DNA from: Didymella arachidicola
Taxonomy: Eukaryota; Ascomycota; Dothideomycetes; Pleosporales; Didymellaceae
Assembly (NCBI GenBank): GCA_016630955.3
Contig: CM049987.1
Span: forward strand, 868,001-932,000
Direction: 5' to 3'
Length of the DNA: 64,000 bases
Position 1 is the stretch's first letter, and each line of letters begins with the position of its first letter. Shown piece by piece: positions 42,663 through 53,461 of this stretch. The position numbers were made by a program, and so were the translations under genes. The notes beneath the pieces are model-generated. The model had not been told where the DNA came from. It was given only the letters and a program-made list of their open reading frames with translations, and made no database searches.

Positions 42663-43907
42663 TTACCCTTGAAGCGGGTGGACTCCAAATTGGCTTCGAT
42701 TTCCAAGGCTGACGCCGTGCTGCTGCATAGAATGAGCATACTCAAGCACGTTCGATTCCCAATCCTTGAGCACTTTTTCCTTGTCCGCGCCTTGGAGGAT
42801 CCGGTCAATGGCACCAGCGAGCTCCATAGCATCTAGTGCTGCCTGGTTCGTGCTCGCTGCGGTGTGTGGTCGAAACCCGGCAAGCGCATCGCCAATTAGC
42901 AGAACGCGATTGTCTTTGGGCGAAACAGCAGCGGGACTGACCACATCTGTGATAGCCTGTATGAAGGGAGCCTCCGTTTTGTTGACCAGCTCAGCAAATT
43001 GAGGAGGCAGAACATCGCTCGCAAAGTTCTTCTGTCGTTCCCAAACACTCTCTGTGATACCTCCAGGCGGCAAGGTGATGTGATGTCTCTTGCCATCCTT
43101 GTCTGTCATAAGCTCGATATACTCAGGCGACTCCTCCCTGTAGTTCACGTACCACACCCAGTTCAATAAACGCTTCCCATGCTCGACAGTGCCGTTGCTT
43201 CCAGGAATTGTATACGCAAGAATCTGGATACCTTCGGTGTGGAAGAAGGAGAATTTCTCGACGAAGACGTCAGTAGCCGCCTGAGAGACTTCTGTTTCAG
43301 GAACGGTTCCTCTCCATGCTACGTAGCCAGCGTACTTCCTCTGCACATTAGAGTCCATAAATTTGCGAATAGTGGAGCTAGGCCCGTCTGCACCAATGAG
43401 CAGGTCTGCGTCAAATGTGACGTCTTCTCCCTTTGAGGTTTTGGCCTTGATCGATAGAGTCTCGGATTTCCGAAAGTCGATGTCAGTAACCTGATGTCCG
43501 TAGTCATAGGTCGATATGCCCTCATGAGGTTCAGGCGCACGTGGTTTTGCGTATTCGGACTCGGCGCCGTCAAAGTTCGCGCGCAGCAGATGATACAGCA
43601 AATCCCAGCTGGTCATGTGCTGCTCTGAGTTCTCGCGATTGATGATGTTTCCTGTCTTATTGAGGTACAGTCGTTGATGACTGGGGACCATCAAGGACGT
43701 CTTCGTTCTGTCATGCTTCTTGAAAAATTCTTGCACATCACGGCCCGCGACTACACCTGCGCCTTGGTCGTGAAGGAGCGGAGTCGAATTTCGCTCAAGA
43801 ATGCGGATGTTCAAATCCTTGCGCAAATGCTTCAGTGCAACTCCTGTAAGGAGACCGCCGAGTGAGCCGCCTACAATGGCGATGTTCTGAGGCTGTGCAG
43901 GCGTCAT
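42663..43907 (-). CDS. FAD-dependent aromatic monooxygenase
   Basis: Single exon, 414 residues from ATG 43907 (MTPAQPQNIAIVGGSLGG); the open frame extends 26 codons further, but the Rossmann motif fits a start here. It hydroxylates an aromatic or heteroaromatic ring using NAD(P)H, FAD and O2. Family features: the dinucleotide motif GGSLGG near residue 15, the LLIGADGPSS (DG) motif near 180 and the second FAD motif LLIGDALAGFRPHTAAST near 345. In the last, the common GDAAH is replaced by GDALAGFRPH, like 2,6-dihydroxypyridine-3-monooxygenase-type enzymes. First of seven consecutive minus-strand genes here. Confidence 0.9.
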   Translation of the reverse strand: MTPAQPQNIAIVGGSLGGLLTGVALKHLRKDLNIRILERNSTPLLHDQGAGVVAGRDVQEFFKKHDRTKTSLMVPSHQRLYLNKTGNIINRENSEQHMTSWDLLYHLLRANFDGAESEYAKPRAPEPHEGISTYDYGHQVTDIDFRKSETLSIKAKTSKGEDVTFDADLLIGADGPSSTIRKFMDSNVQRKYAGYVAWRGTVPETEVSQAATDVFVEKFSFFHTEGIQILAYTIPGSNGTVEHGKRLLNWVWYVNYREESPEYIELMTDKDGKRHHITLPPGGITESVWERQKNFASDVLPPQFAELVNKTEAPFIQAITDVVSPAAVSPKDNRVLLIGDALAGFRPHTAASTNQAALDAMELAGAIDRILQGADKEKVLKDWESNVLEYAHSMQQHGVSLGNRSQFGVHPLQG

Positions 43908-44162
43908 ATTGGCGAGTCCGAAGGCTGTAGGTGTGATAACAGCTTGCAGCAAGTGCGCGCAAAGCCACTGTTTTCTGTACCTCACTTCAATATCATTGTC
44001 ATCATTACAGGATGAGAAGGGTGAGTGACAGGGGTGCTAGCTCTCGAAACCGCGGATACCTACCGACGATGACGCCAACCGTAGAACACGCTAAACTTCG
44101 GACACGTCCAAGCTAAGCTTCAGCGCCGAACGTACCCAATGGGTTATGTATTATGTACTGTA

Positions 44163-45702
44163 CTACTTTGTTCTGTCAAACCATATGGGCTCACGTTCCA
44201 TCTCGCCGCAAAGCGGGATTCCCAGCCGCTGGACGGTACCATCTTCGCCAATCTCAAAGTAAGCCTTCATCTTCCGCCTACTTTTGCTCAGCAAGTCCCT
44301 ATGCTCGGTAACAAAAGCACTCGCGGACAGGTGATGAAAGTCAAGGATGAAAGGCATGCCCCGATCTGTGCAGTCGGCCTCCAGTCGTCCCTCCTTGATG
44401 GTCAGCACCAAATTGCGATAACCGGCGTTGAAGTATGTGCCGACAAGTTCTTCCAAGGGCACCGGAAGCGGCTCCGGCAATTCAGGAGGCAAAAGCTCTG
44501 GGTCCTCCTTCTCATCATCCTCCTCCTCGTCTGCCTGACACTTCCACCAGTATTTAGGCCAGTCCGTACGCGTCGCCTGTGGAACCTGGAGAACATCATC
44601 CATCAATTGATGGAGCAAGATTTGATGCACGAAGAATGCATCATCTGAGTTGCCAAAAATTACGACTCCCCAATCGTGTCCTGGTAGAAAGCGCATCATA
44701 GCCCTGAAACCATCGAACGAGCCATCGTGGCCGACGACGAGATGGCCGCGGTATGACTCCGTGATGAGTCCCAGCGCATACAGCGCGTGACCATAGAATG
44801 GAAGTGCATCGTTTCCCTCGAAAGGAACGATAGTTCGACCCTTGACCATCTCGTTGTGGGCATTCTCAGACAATGGTCTGGAGCGGTTCACGAGCGCACG
44901 CACCCACTTCGTGTAGTCGGCGACGCTGCTGAAGACGCAGCCAGCCCCTTGGCCCTCTGGTTGGGCATATGATGGCACCTCCAAGTACTTCTCGCCTTCT
45001 TTGTCCCAATGGTAACCCATCGCCAGACGGTCCTTCGCGTTGCCGGCCTTCACGCTGGTAACATCGTGATACGTATTTGTCATCCCAAGAGGTTGCCAGA
45101 TTCTACTTCTCACAAAGTCAGAATATGCCTCACCCGTCACTGTCTCGATAAGATGCGTCGCAACAGTGAACATGAGGTTGCTGTACTGATAGTCCGTTCG
45201 CAATGGTTTGTTGAACGGCAGGTCCCTCAGTTTGCGCGTGATGGACTTCGCATCGTCAGGTTCCGCGGCTTTCGTGCCGAACAGCGCATCGTCATGGCCT
45301 GGCTCGCCTGTCCGATGACTCAAGATGTCCTCGATGGTTATGTTTGCTGTCAAGTACGAGTCTGGGCACACAAAGTCGTCAGGTAGGAGCTTGGAGACCG
45401 GTGTTCGCCATTGCACGTCCGGATATGCTACATCGTCAACAAGCAGCGCGATGCATGCTGCGGTAAAAGACTTGGAAGTACTCGCGCAGTCGAACAGAGT
45501 TTCCGCAGTGCAAGGTGTGCCATCCAGAAGAGATATACCGTAGCCCTGTACGATATTAGCGCAGCGTAGGGTCGACATCCGCGAATCAAACCTTTGCATG
45601 GATTTGGTCGCCTTGAACGATCGAAACTCCAAGACCCGGGACCTTCCATTCATTGATGAGTTTTTCGACGTTCTTGTCGAACGCAGCAGTTGCGTGCGCC
45701 AT
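44163..45702 (-). CDS. Class C beta-lactamase-like serine hydrolase (S12 family)
   Basis: Two exons are inferred: 45702-45592 (37 codons) and 45545-44163, with a 46-nt intron; the joined protein is 497 residues. It begins MAHATAAFDKNVEKLINEW. Catalytic motifs of the penicillin-binding/class C fold are present: S-x-x-K as STSK (Ser59, Lys62), Y-x-N as YSN (Tyr158, Asn160) and a KTG-equivalent HDGSFDG. There is no signal peptide, so it is probably intracellular. A Glu/Asp/Pro-rich linker (about residues 385-415) joins a C-terminal beta-rich domain. Fungal relatives include esterases, transesterases and hydrolases in metabolite clusters; the substrate is unknown. Confidence 0.9.
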
Positions 45703-45952
45703 TATCATTAAACCTAGAAAGAAGAAAGTAATGTTTCGATTCCTGCAACGGAAGGCGCAAAGAAGGCGGCAATCGAAGTTGACACGAAAGACGCCCTTTC
45801 AGTTGTACTACACATAAGTCCGAGGCCAGCTGCACGTCTTAGTAAGACCGATGTATAAGCGGACGCCTGAAAGGCGAACCAAGAAATCGAACATGACGCT
45901 AAAGTAACACTACAGAAAACAACATCGACTCATAATGAGTGTGGCTTGTTGC

Positions 45953-47390
45953 TCAGGCTCCAACAGTGACCCCGTTCGGCATCTCGAGACCGATTGGGAG
46001 TCCTGAGATGTACGGCGCGAGGAATTTCTCTCCTCTGACTTGAGTCAACTTCTCCTCAACGTCCTTGTACATGTCGTACGCGTTCATCTCCTCGATCGTC
46101 AGCTTCTTCTTCTCATCTTCGACCTTATACGTCGCGCAGTTATCCTTGTTTGCCGAGAAACCAATGCGCTCATTGATGTTGTACGCTGCCTTTGCGGCAG
46201 CGGCCTGCACGCGGGTCGCGCGCGGTAATCTAACCTTCTCGTATACCTCGAGCGCTTCCCATACATCACCTTGGAAGTAGGACTTGTTGAAGATGATCCC
46301 GATCGCAGCGGCATCCTCAATGGCCATGCAAGCGCCCTGACTCTGATGAGGCATCATCTGTGGACGTTAGCTGTGAGCCTACAAATGAGTTTATAACACA
46401 TACCGGATGAGCTGCATCGCCCATCAAGCAGACATTGCCCTTTTGGATGTATGGGTAAGGATCATGCACCCACAGCCTCCACGGCTGTACTTCAACACCG
46501 ATCGCCAAATGCGCCTTAACCTGCGCGTCCAGCTCGGGGTAAGGAGCGAGCAATTCCTCGACTGGTCTATCCTCAGCTCCCCACGCTTGTGTAGTGTAGT
46601 CGCCCTTCTCGCGAGGGAAGAAACAGTAGTACGAGAGCAGCTTGCCACCGTTACAGGGCGACAGCACGATCTTGTCCCAGGTACCGTCTTGACCGCCCCA
46701 ATACTCCAGCGCGTTATTCTGTGAGTAATCTACGAGACCAAGCTTGACAGCCTGATCGGTGCTGACATTAGCGTGCAGACAGCTGGATTCTGCGGGGCGC
46801 TTTGCTGGATGGATTCCAAGGATGCCACGAACCGCTGAGCCGATACCATCTGCGCCGACAAGCAGGTCATGCTTTGCTTGTACACCGTTCTTGAATGTGA
46901 CAGTGCCTGCCTTGAGGTCGATGTCCTGACACTAAGCAATTGTCAGTCTCTACTTGACTTGCAGTGTAAACGCACTTACTGCATGGTTGACAAGTAGTTT
47001 GGCTGGTGATCCCTCGCCCTCGTCCTGCAATGCGCAGTCCTTCAGCATTGCGTGCATGTACTGGCGATGGAACATGTTGTACACATGACCCCACTTCTCC
47101 TCGTAATCATCCAGACTGAACGTAGATACGGGCTTGCCTGTCTTCCAGTCGCGGTTAATGAGGGACTTCAGGACAACAGGGTCGCCCTTTGCGACATCGA
47201 CACCCCATTCGTGCAGCCATCTTGTGCCGTTCGCTGCACAAGACACTGATGCGCCAACCTCGCCAGCAAAGTCATGCTTCTCGTAGATGGTGACGTTGTG
47301 TCCGGCACGTCTGAGGGCAATGGCGACTGACATTCCTCCTATCCCGCCGCCGATGACACCGACGTCGAGTCGTCTCCAGCCTTGCGCCAT
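45953..47390 (-). CDS. Salicylate-hydroxylase-like FAD monooxygenase
   Basis: Three exons are inferred: 47390-46980, 46931-46404 and 46357-45953; introns 48 and 46 nt, all phase 0. The joined protein is 447 residues, starting MAQGWRRLDVGVIGGGIGG, with the Rossmann GxGxxG near residue 12. The DG motif (LLVGADGIGSAVRG) lies in exon 2, and the GDAAHPMMPHQSQGACMAIEDAAA motif is created exactly by joining exons 2 and 3. This GDAAHP...QGxxxAxEDA signature is typical of salicylate hydroxylase and related ring hydroxylases of fungi. There is no signal peptide. An in-frame ATG 30 codons upstream exists but precedes the fold. Second FAD monooxygenase in this block. Confidence 0.93.
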
Positions 47391-47923
47391 TTCTGTGTTA
47401 GGTTTGATGGTGGTGGTGTAGTACTTGTGGACTGCGATGCCCTCTATTGGAGAGTGAACTTTGTTTGCTTCGTAGTGCACTTGGAACGAGTCTTAATGGT
47501 CTACGAAAGAATGCGACGAGCCGGAGTCATATACATCATGCACGAGGCAGCTGCTCACGCTGATCTACGTTATCGTGAACACGCCGCCAACCTGGTCGCC
47601 TATCCGCGCGTATCGGAGGACGATGTGCAAAGCCCATGATCGCGGATAAGGACCCATCTGAGCATTTCAGACAAGCCTTTGAGTGCTGATTGGGATAATG
47701 AGGAATCGATGCAGGGTTGAGTATCCGCACGTGCTGCGGTGGAAGAATGACGGAAGGTGCGGAAGGTGCGTCGGAAGGACAACTAAGCGCGCTAGACCCA
47801 TTAGAATCTTCAAGCAGGTGCGATACCCGCCGCAACATTAGCTGCGGTTATTGCAGGTTCATTTTTATTTTTGACATGCTGACATCAAAACCGTCACCTG
47901 GCGCTACCCTTTTCTTCGCGGGT
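47391..47923. other. Intergenic region
   Basis: 5' flank of the salicylate-hydroxylase-like gene and 3' flank of the acetylesterase gene. Frames at 47382-47838 have no recognisable content. Confidence 0.45.
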
Positions 47924-48972
47924 TTAGATCGGTAGTGTCGCGTTTGCTGGCAGACAAGGTCCCCTCTCCTGTTCGATGCGCGCAGTTGCATTGACGATCA
48001 GGTTCGCCAGAGGACTAGTACCACACTTCAAGCCCAAAACAAACGCCTGGCTATGCTGCAGGGAGGTCAGTCATGACTCTGTCCGGAGAAGCACAGAACT
48101 CTACATACCACGTCTGCAAGGAAAGGCGCCGTGTGTGTGTGATCCATGGGGTAATTTTCATCCACGATTGACTTTCCGAGCAACTTCTGTGCTTGGGCAG
48201 CGTATTGCCCGTGCTGTACAAAGAAGACGTTTTCGGCCGGCCCTCCTAACTCGATAGTGGCCAGTCTGTTCTATTTAGTCCCTATTCCAGAGTTGAAACT
48301 TGTCGGACTTACTGGCTGTAGTACGAGAAAACGGGCGATCTGTACGAATAGTTACCCGACTCCCAGACATTCGTTGGCAGCTGTTCGTTGATGACCACGC
48401 CAGCGGCACCTAGGTCTAGATACTTCCTCGCCGCGGCTTTGATGTAACTCGGAAAGGTCTGAACGACTTCCGTGACGTTGCTAAGAGGTCAGCCAAGACA
48501 GGTGGTTGTCTGCGGTATAACTCACTTGAAGACCACAGTGCAGGTCTCGTTGCCCGCGCCAGGGCAATCTGCTCGGCCCTTATCACCAGTCGAACTCGTG
48601 GATCCATTGATCGGTGCTCCTGCATCGTTGATACCGAACTCGATGACAACCCAATCGCCTGGTTGCAATCCTTGTGCAATACGGTCAAAACGGCCCTCGC
48701 GGGTGAACTGCGCATCGTCAGCAGACATACTCACTCGTCATATCCTGGCTGTAGCTACATACTGAGCGCGCAGATCTTCCAGCGAAGGCAGAGTTGTTCA
48801 CCAAGGCCCGATCACCGAAGGAGTACTTCAGATACTGGCCCCAACCCTCCGTACCATTCTTGCCTCCTAACGGTGCCGTCGTCGAGTCGCCTGCGAGCCA
48901 CACAGTCGGCACCTGCGCCTCAACAGTGAGGGTTGCGCTGAGCAAGCAAGCGAGAGCGGAAATCAGCTTCAT
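47924..48972 (-). CDS. Rhamnogalacturonan acetylesterase (SGNH/GDSL, CE12 type)
   Basis: Secreted pectin-side-chain esterase. Five exons are inferred: 48972-48763, 48707-48526, 48480-48313, 48265-48109 and 48055-47924; introns 55, 45, 47 and 53 nt. Because all exons are short, simple ORF scans miss it. The joined protein is 282 residues. Signal peptide MKLISALACLLSATLTVEA; block I nucleophile in VWLAGDSTTA; oxyanion Gly in the block II region; block III as VVIEFGINDAG; block V catalytic Asp/His in MDHTHTAPFLAD. The end HSQAFVLGLKCGTSPLANLI is characteristic of the family. A TATA element lies ~83 bp upstream. It removes acetyl groups from rhamnogalacturonan during plant cell-wall degradation. 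Confidence 0.92.
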
Positions 48973-49512
48973 TTTGGATAGTTACGATTGACTTGATAGG
49001 AGGAAATGCGGAAACCCAAACACCCGGAGGCATGTGCCCCTGCCAAGTGCACGATACTTATAGACATGCATCAGGCCGCTCAGCCGAAGGATGAATAATT
49101 AAGGTTGCGGCGTCAAAGTGCAGGGGAAGAATCGATGCGGAGTCCCCGCAATGTCTAGAGCTGATCAACGCTCGCAGGTCGGGTCAATGAGCACCGAATA
49201 TTTTCCGGCCGTCATCGCGCAAAAATCCAGACAAGAGTTGGCACAGTTGACTCGTGTAAAGTTCGAAGTTGCATTGATGCGCTTTGCCAATGATTGGGTA
49301 TAACTAGAAAATAGGAAATTGGTACCGGGGGTAGGTGAATGCAGTATGGAACATAACAGCCATGCCAGGACTGTAATGCGACGGTACATTCAAAGTATAC
49401 TGGCAAGCAAAGGCAACAGCGATATCCAATGTGGTTCACTCGCCATTGCTCGTAACGACGTCTGTGTAGCGCCTCGCTTGCACATCCACAAGATTGCATA
49501 TCTGATCCCATC
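48973..49512. other. Intergenic region
   Basis: Promoter of the acetylesterase (TATA at 49055-49062) and 3' flank of the RTA1 gene. No coding content recognised. Confidence 0.5.
49055..49062 (-). promoter_or_regulatory. TATA element of acetylesterase gene
   Basis: On the minus strand reads TATAAGTA, 83 bp upstream of the start codon at 48972. Confidence 0.45.
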
Positions 49513-50430
49513 CTATCGGCGCATACCGAACTCGATATCGTTCTTACGACCAGGCTTGATGTTTGGGTTGTACCAGGTGATACAGACGGCGAGAGTAGCG
49601 ATCATCATGATGCAGTCATAGATGTACAAAGACCACTCGTGTTGAAGAAGGTATGCCTCCTGTGTCGGATTAGCGTCCAGGTATTCAAGTCTACGAACAG
49701 ATGCGCTTACCTTGCCCATGGCGTATTCGACGACACGGCACATGTTACGGATGGTAATGAAGGCACTCGCGGCGTAGAGGAAGCGGACCATCTTCTGCCA
49801 CGGAATGTCTGCTGAGGCCGCGGTGGGTCTAGATTCTAGCCTACGGTGCCATGTACCAGCGATGATGACAAAGAAGAGAAAGATAACGATCTGGAGAATG
49901 AGACCCCCAAGAATGATACTCTCGCCCAGCTTAACACCATCCTGGTCATTGGCCTTCACCAGCATACCAGCGCCACCGCTCTGGATGAAGAAGCAGAAGA
50001 TATCGCCAGTCACGAAGATCTTCGTAACCCAGTTGGCGCGGGCGAGCGAGTAGTTTGCGGAGTCCGTGCGCATGATCAGACGGCCGAGAATCATGTAGAT
50101 GGAGGCAGCGAACAGAATAGGAGCGATTAGAATGAGGATCGATTGAATGATGTAGGGAGTCTTCGAGACTGTGTCATTGTGTGCAGCTGCCCGTGCGGCG
50201 TACCCAATTGTCTCGAACTGGAGCAAAGTCAATACGGCGGACGAAGAATTGAGAATGGGGCGTACCAAAGCACCGATCACGAACGGTATGCAGAACCAGG
50301 TGCGATTTTTGACGAGGCGGAACGCATGAGCGCATGTGAGAAGAGCGAAGACGATGGCAGCGATTGCTCCACCTGCAACCGAGGGTGTGTAAGGCCAAAG
50401 GACGTATTCGGGCTTTGTTGTGTCCGCCAT
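49513..50430 (-). CDS. RTA1-like seven-helix membrane protein
   Basis: Three exons are inferred: 50430-50266, 50217-49711 and 49659-49513. The introns (48 and 51 nt) are multiples of three with no stop, so the whole gene also reads as one 305-codon ORF. Splicing restores the family motifs FVIGAL-FETIGYAARA and VEYAMGK-EAYLLQHEW and gives 272 residues, the usual RTA1 size. Seven hydrophobic helices are visible, including AAIVFALLTCAHAF, IQSILILIAPILFAASIYM, GDIFCFFIQSGGAGML and SIILGGLILQIVIFLFF. The RTA1 family (Rta1, Rsb1) consists of lipid or xenobiotic stress-related membrane proteins whose mechanism is debated. It sits between the acetylesterase and the Zn2Cys6 regulator. Confidence 0.92.
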   Translation of the reverse strand: MADTTKPEYVLWPYTPSVAGGAIAAIVFALLTCAHAFRLVKNRTWFCIPFVIGALVRPILNSSSAVLTLLQFETIGYAARAAAHNDTVSKTPYIIQSILILIAPILFAASIYMILGRLIMRTDSANYSLARANWVTKIFVTGDIFCFFIQSGGAGMLVKANDQDGVKLGESIILGGLILQIVIFLFFVIIAGTWHRRLESRPTAASADIPWQKMVRFLYAASAFITIRNMCRVVEYAMGKVSASVRRLEYLDANPTQEAYLLQHEWSLYIYDCIMMIATLAVCITWYNPNIKPGRKNDIEFGMRR

Positions 50431-51241
50431 GGTGAATGTGCGGCGGTACTTGACTAGATTCTCGGATATACTCCAAAAGACAGGCTTAAGTTAGGCGTCG
50501 ATTTTGTGCGTAGTGAAGTCGTTGTATACTGCGTCTGCGTGCTGGTAGACTCGACTGTGAAGATGGTTGTCGGGACGGAGTTGATCGTGAGATTGTCGAG
50601 GAAGGAGAGCCTTATGTATTGCTGGAAAAGACTACTACGTATACTCAGTACGCCGTATCAACTTTTCCGAGCAACCATTCGAACCCTGCAACATATCTAC
50701 CTGATTGCATGTTTGCGGGTAACTTTCAAAGGAGAGCCAAATGTCGCGCTAGCCGTATAACATAGCATTGTGATTGGGCTGCGTACTCGCTTGCGGATCC
50801 GTATATCGAATGTGCAGGGGCTCGCCAAGCAGTCGCTGGGAGCTTTGGCTTAGCATCTCGAGGGAACGCTTTTAGAATAAATCGAGAGCGGATTTCCAGA
50901 ATTAAGAGCTAATTGCCGTTGTAAATACGGTGCGACCTCAATGATACGACGGTCCAGTCAAGTGTACACCCGGTGGCAAAGGTGAGGCTGCGTAGGTCAG
51001 CGTCTCAGACTCGGTTCAATATCGCGCCCAATCTCCCTTACATGCGAGGATCATCGGTGACGACTGTATGTTGCTGCAATGCTCGCAAACCCCTCCATAA
51101 CCGTGATGGTACCCACCTTGTTGGCTCTCTTCCCGGCAGCACGCCCCTCCGTCGACCTGTGTCTTCAGCCACACACAACGGTGTACTACAGTCTTTATCT
51201 CGCAATGGTATATGGATAGACTCGATTTGCATTGGCTTCCA
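50431..51241. other. Intergenic region
   Basis: 5' flank of the RTA1 gene and 3' flank of the transcription factor gene; nothing recognised. Confidence 0.45.
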
Positions 51242-52503
51242 TCATCCTGGGGTTGCGTTGTTCCGTTCGCCCCGAAGCTGCTGTTTCGGCCAGTCCAGCC
51301 AACCACTCCATTCGTTGGGGACCAAGGCTTCAGCAACACGAAGTATCTGATCGGACATTCCCGTCAGATACCAGTATCGGACACAACTTCTTTGAATTAG
51401 CACAGCATAGTGCGCGTAAATGATGAGGGAGCCTGGTTGTCGCTCTGAGAGTAGTTCGACATAGCGGTCGCTCACGAAGTGGATCCAGATCTTGAGAAGT
51501 GCATCTGAGGGTGGCTCGTGTGACTTTTCGGCGGATTCAAAAGCGAGGACCAATATATGAATGGCATAGCCGTAGGCATCGACGATGTCGGAAGGGTAGA
51601 GATGGTGAATAGCCTCGGCAAACTTGCGTAGTTGTACGAGTTCGGTGTCAATGGGTGGTTCCCGAGTGAGCCAGTCGATACCCTTGACGTCGTTTGGAAT
51701 CAGTCTTTCTAGTACAGACGCATGCATGGCGTCGTAGAAACTCGAAACCATTGGCCGCACTCTTCTGGTTAAGGAGAAGTTGGAGAGCAGTGAATCGAAT
51801 GCGTGTTCAACATCATGACCGGTATCGACGGAGCTTGCGCAGGAGTATGGGAACAAGACCCCCGCAAACATGAGGACAGCTATGAAGTTGCTCTCGTCTA
51901 TGTCGCGGACAGAGGCTTGGAAAGTCGCAAGGGCAATTTCATGGTGCCTGCCGCCTAACAAGGCATAGTCGATAGCTTCCGAGCTGCTTTCTGAGAGTCG
52001 ACTGAGATGTACGGCAGCGAGGGCGAGTAGCACGTGAAGAAGAAAGGGATACTCGAAAGCAGTCTGCACGACTACAGTTGCGTAGACTTCATGGGCTTTA
52101 GTGTCTGCACCAAGACTTTGAGCGGTAACAGTCGTGTAGTGGTGTAAGAGACGCAGTTGAAGGACGTTGGGCGTCATTGCATCTTGCACCGGTGTGACAG
52201 ACAATGCTGGAATAGATGGCTCAAACACCCCACCTTCTGTTGACGCGGGCGTATACCCAGATGTCACGGGCAAAGGCGAGCCTGTTGAACCTTCCCGGCT
52301 TTTGGTTTTTCGATAATCGCATGGCGTGCCCTGCTTCACGCAGTTCGCGCAATTAGGTTGCTGTTCGTCACACTGTTGATGATCAGCCTTGCTGCTGTGC
52401 AGCTGATATGATTGGTGCAGCACACCTTTACATGTCGGGCTTTGCATGGAAGGCAGCCGTTCCGCGACTTCTTGTGTGGCTTACGCGTCTTGACCTTCTC
52501 CAT
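51242..52503 (-). CDS. Zn2Cys6 transcription factor
   Basis: Two exons are inferred: 52503-52426 (26 codons) and 52372-51242, with a 53-nt intron that falls inside the zinc cluster. The joined protein is 402 residues. Splicing creates the complete six-cysteine motif at residues 17-43: CLPCKARHVKC, then CANC and CDY, preceded by a basic arm (KVKTRKPHKKSRNG). Typical of these regulators, a Ser/Thr/Pro linker follows. The rest is a fungal-specific helical regulatory domain (LRLLHHYTTVTAQSLG; FEYPFLLHVLLALAAVHL), as in upstream regulatory element-binding/UPC2-like factors. Being at the end of a co-oriented gene run, it could be a local regulator, but that is inference. Confidence 0.92.
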
Positions 52504-52885
52504 TGTGGCGTTGTCACAGCATCGGCATGTTGAATATGCGGTATCTGATTACGGTAGGGAATTGGTTTGAGCTTGAGCAGACAAGCGTTCTCCAGGAAGG
52601 AGCCGGAGCCAGCGCTAGTCATGCGTCATTGCCGACTCTGCACTCGCCGACTTTGAACCGAACTATCTTTATTCTGCCAACATACCCGCGAACAAGAGAA
52701 TAGCCACGTGTGAGGCTATTCCTGGTGGCTAACAAGGTGCTCAACACAGTACATAAGTAGGAGAAGAACAACCAGAGACGATCTCGACTGCAATTAAACA
52801 TAGCAATTCAGTCACTTCGCTCAGAACACTCCCGACTACAACAATCGGTTTATTGGATCTATATTCTGATTCATTCGTTGCACAT
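52504..52885. other. Intergenic region
   Basis: 5' flank of the transcription factor and 3' flank of the GFA-like gene; no coding content. Confidence 0.45.
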
Positions 52886-53461
52886 CTATAGCTTCGGTCC
52901 CAGCTTCCCAGTCTTTCGACCTGTGTATGTCGCGATAAGATCCATCAGCGGCGGACTGAGCACATCATACGTCTCAAGACCCTCCTTCTTGAACTTCTGG
53001 CGCACCTCGTCAATTCCCTCAGGGTCGAAGCCCTGTTCAATGATGCTCGAGACAAATGCCGCAAATTGAGGCTCTTGCCACCCCTTCGTGTCACTGAGCT
53101 CAGTATGCACAAAATCCAGACCCTTGAATGCGTGGTCGTCGACGATGTGGCCAAACAGGTGGACGCCGCACTCTTTGCATGCATTGCGTTGGATAGCTGC
53201 TGACTCGTCGACGATATGGATCTTGTCGGCGTTGGCAGTTACGCTGACCTTGTCTTCGGGGAGGACGCCGACCACGGAGAAGAGCGCGCCGGATGGCTTC
53301 CAGCATTTTGAGCAGCCGCAGGCATGGTTGTGAGCGACATTGGATCCAAGTGTCACCTCAACCTTTTTGCTGGGGCAGTGGCAGTACAGTTTGCCGCCGG
53401 CCTTGTTGGGGTCACCCTTCTGGATGCCGGAGTCGATGGAGGGGTGTAGCGATGGAGCCAT
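52886..53461 (-). CDS. GFA/CENP-V-fold zinc protein (glutathione-dependent formaldehyde-activating-like)
   Basis: Single exon, 191 residues from ATG 53461 (MAPSLHPSIDSGIQKG); an upstream in-frame ATG 34 codons earlier encodes non-conserved sequence. The fold's zinc ligands are visible: LYCHCPSKKVEV (CxC), HACGCSKCWKPSG (CxCxxC) and RNACKECGVHLFG (CxxC). The C-terminal part (GFDPEGIDEVRQKFKKEGLETYD, split here) matches the S-(hydroxymethyl)glutathione synthase/Gfa group. Members are proposed to join formaldehyde to glutathione; that activity is debated. It might cope with formaldehyde from oxidative demethylation. Confidence 0.9.
   Translation of the reverse strand: MAPSLHPSIDSGIQKGDPNKAGGKLYCHCPSKKVEVTLGSNVAHNHACGCSKCWKPSGALFSVVGVLPEDKVSVTANADKIHIVDESAAIQRNACKECGVHLFGHIVDDHAFKGLDFVHTELSDTKGWQEPQFAAFVSSIIEQGFDPEGIDEVRQKFKKEGLETYDVLSPPLMDLIATYTGRKTGKLGPKL

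Noticed and set aside
25740..47390. PKS/NRPS/terpene secondary-metabolite core enzyme
   Set aside because: Searched by eye for KS (DTACSS), A-domain and DDxxD-type signatures in long frames; none found.
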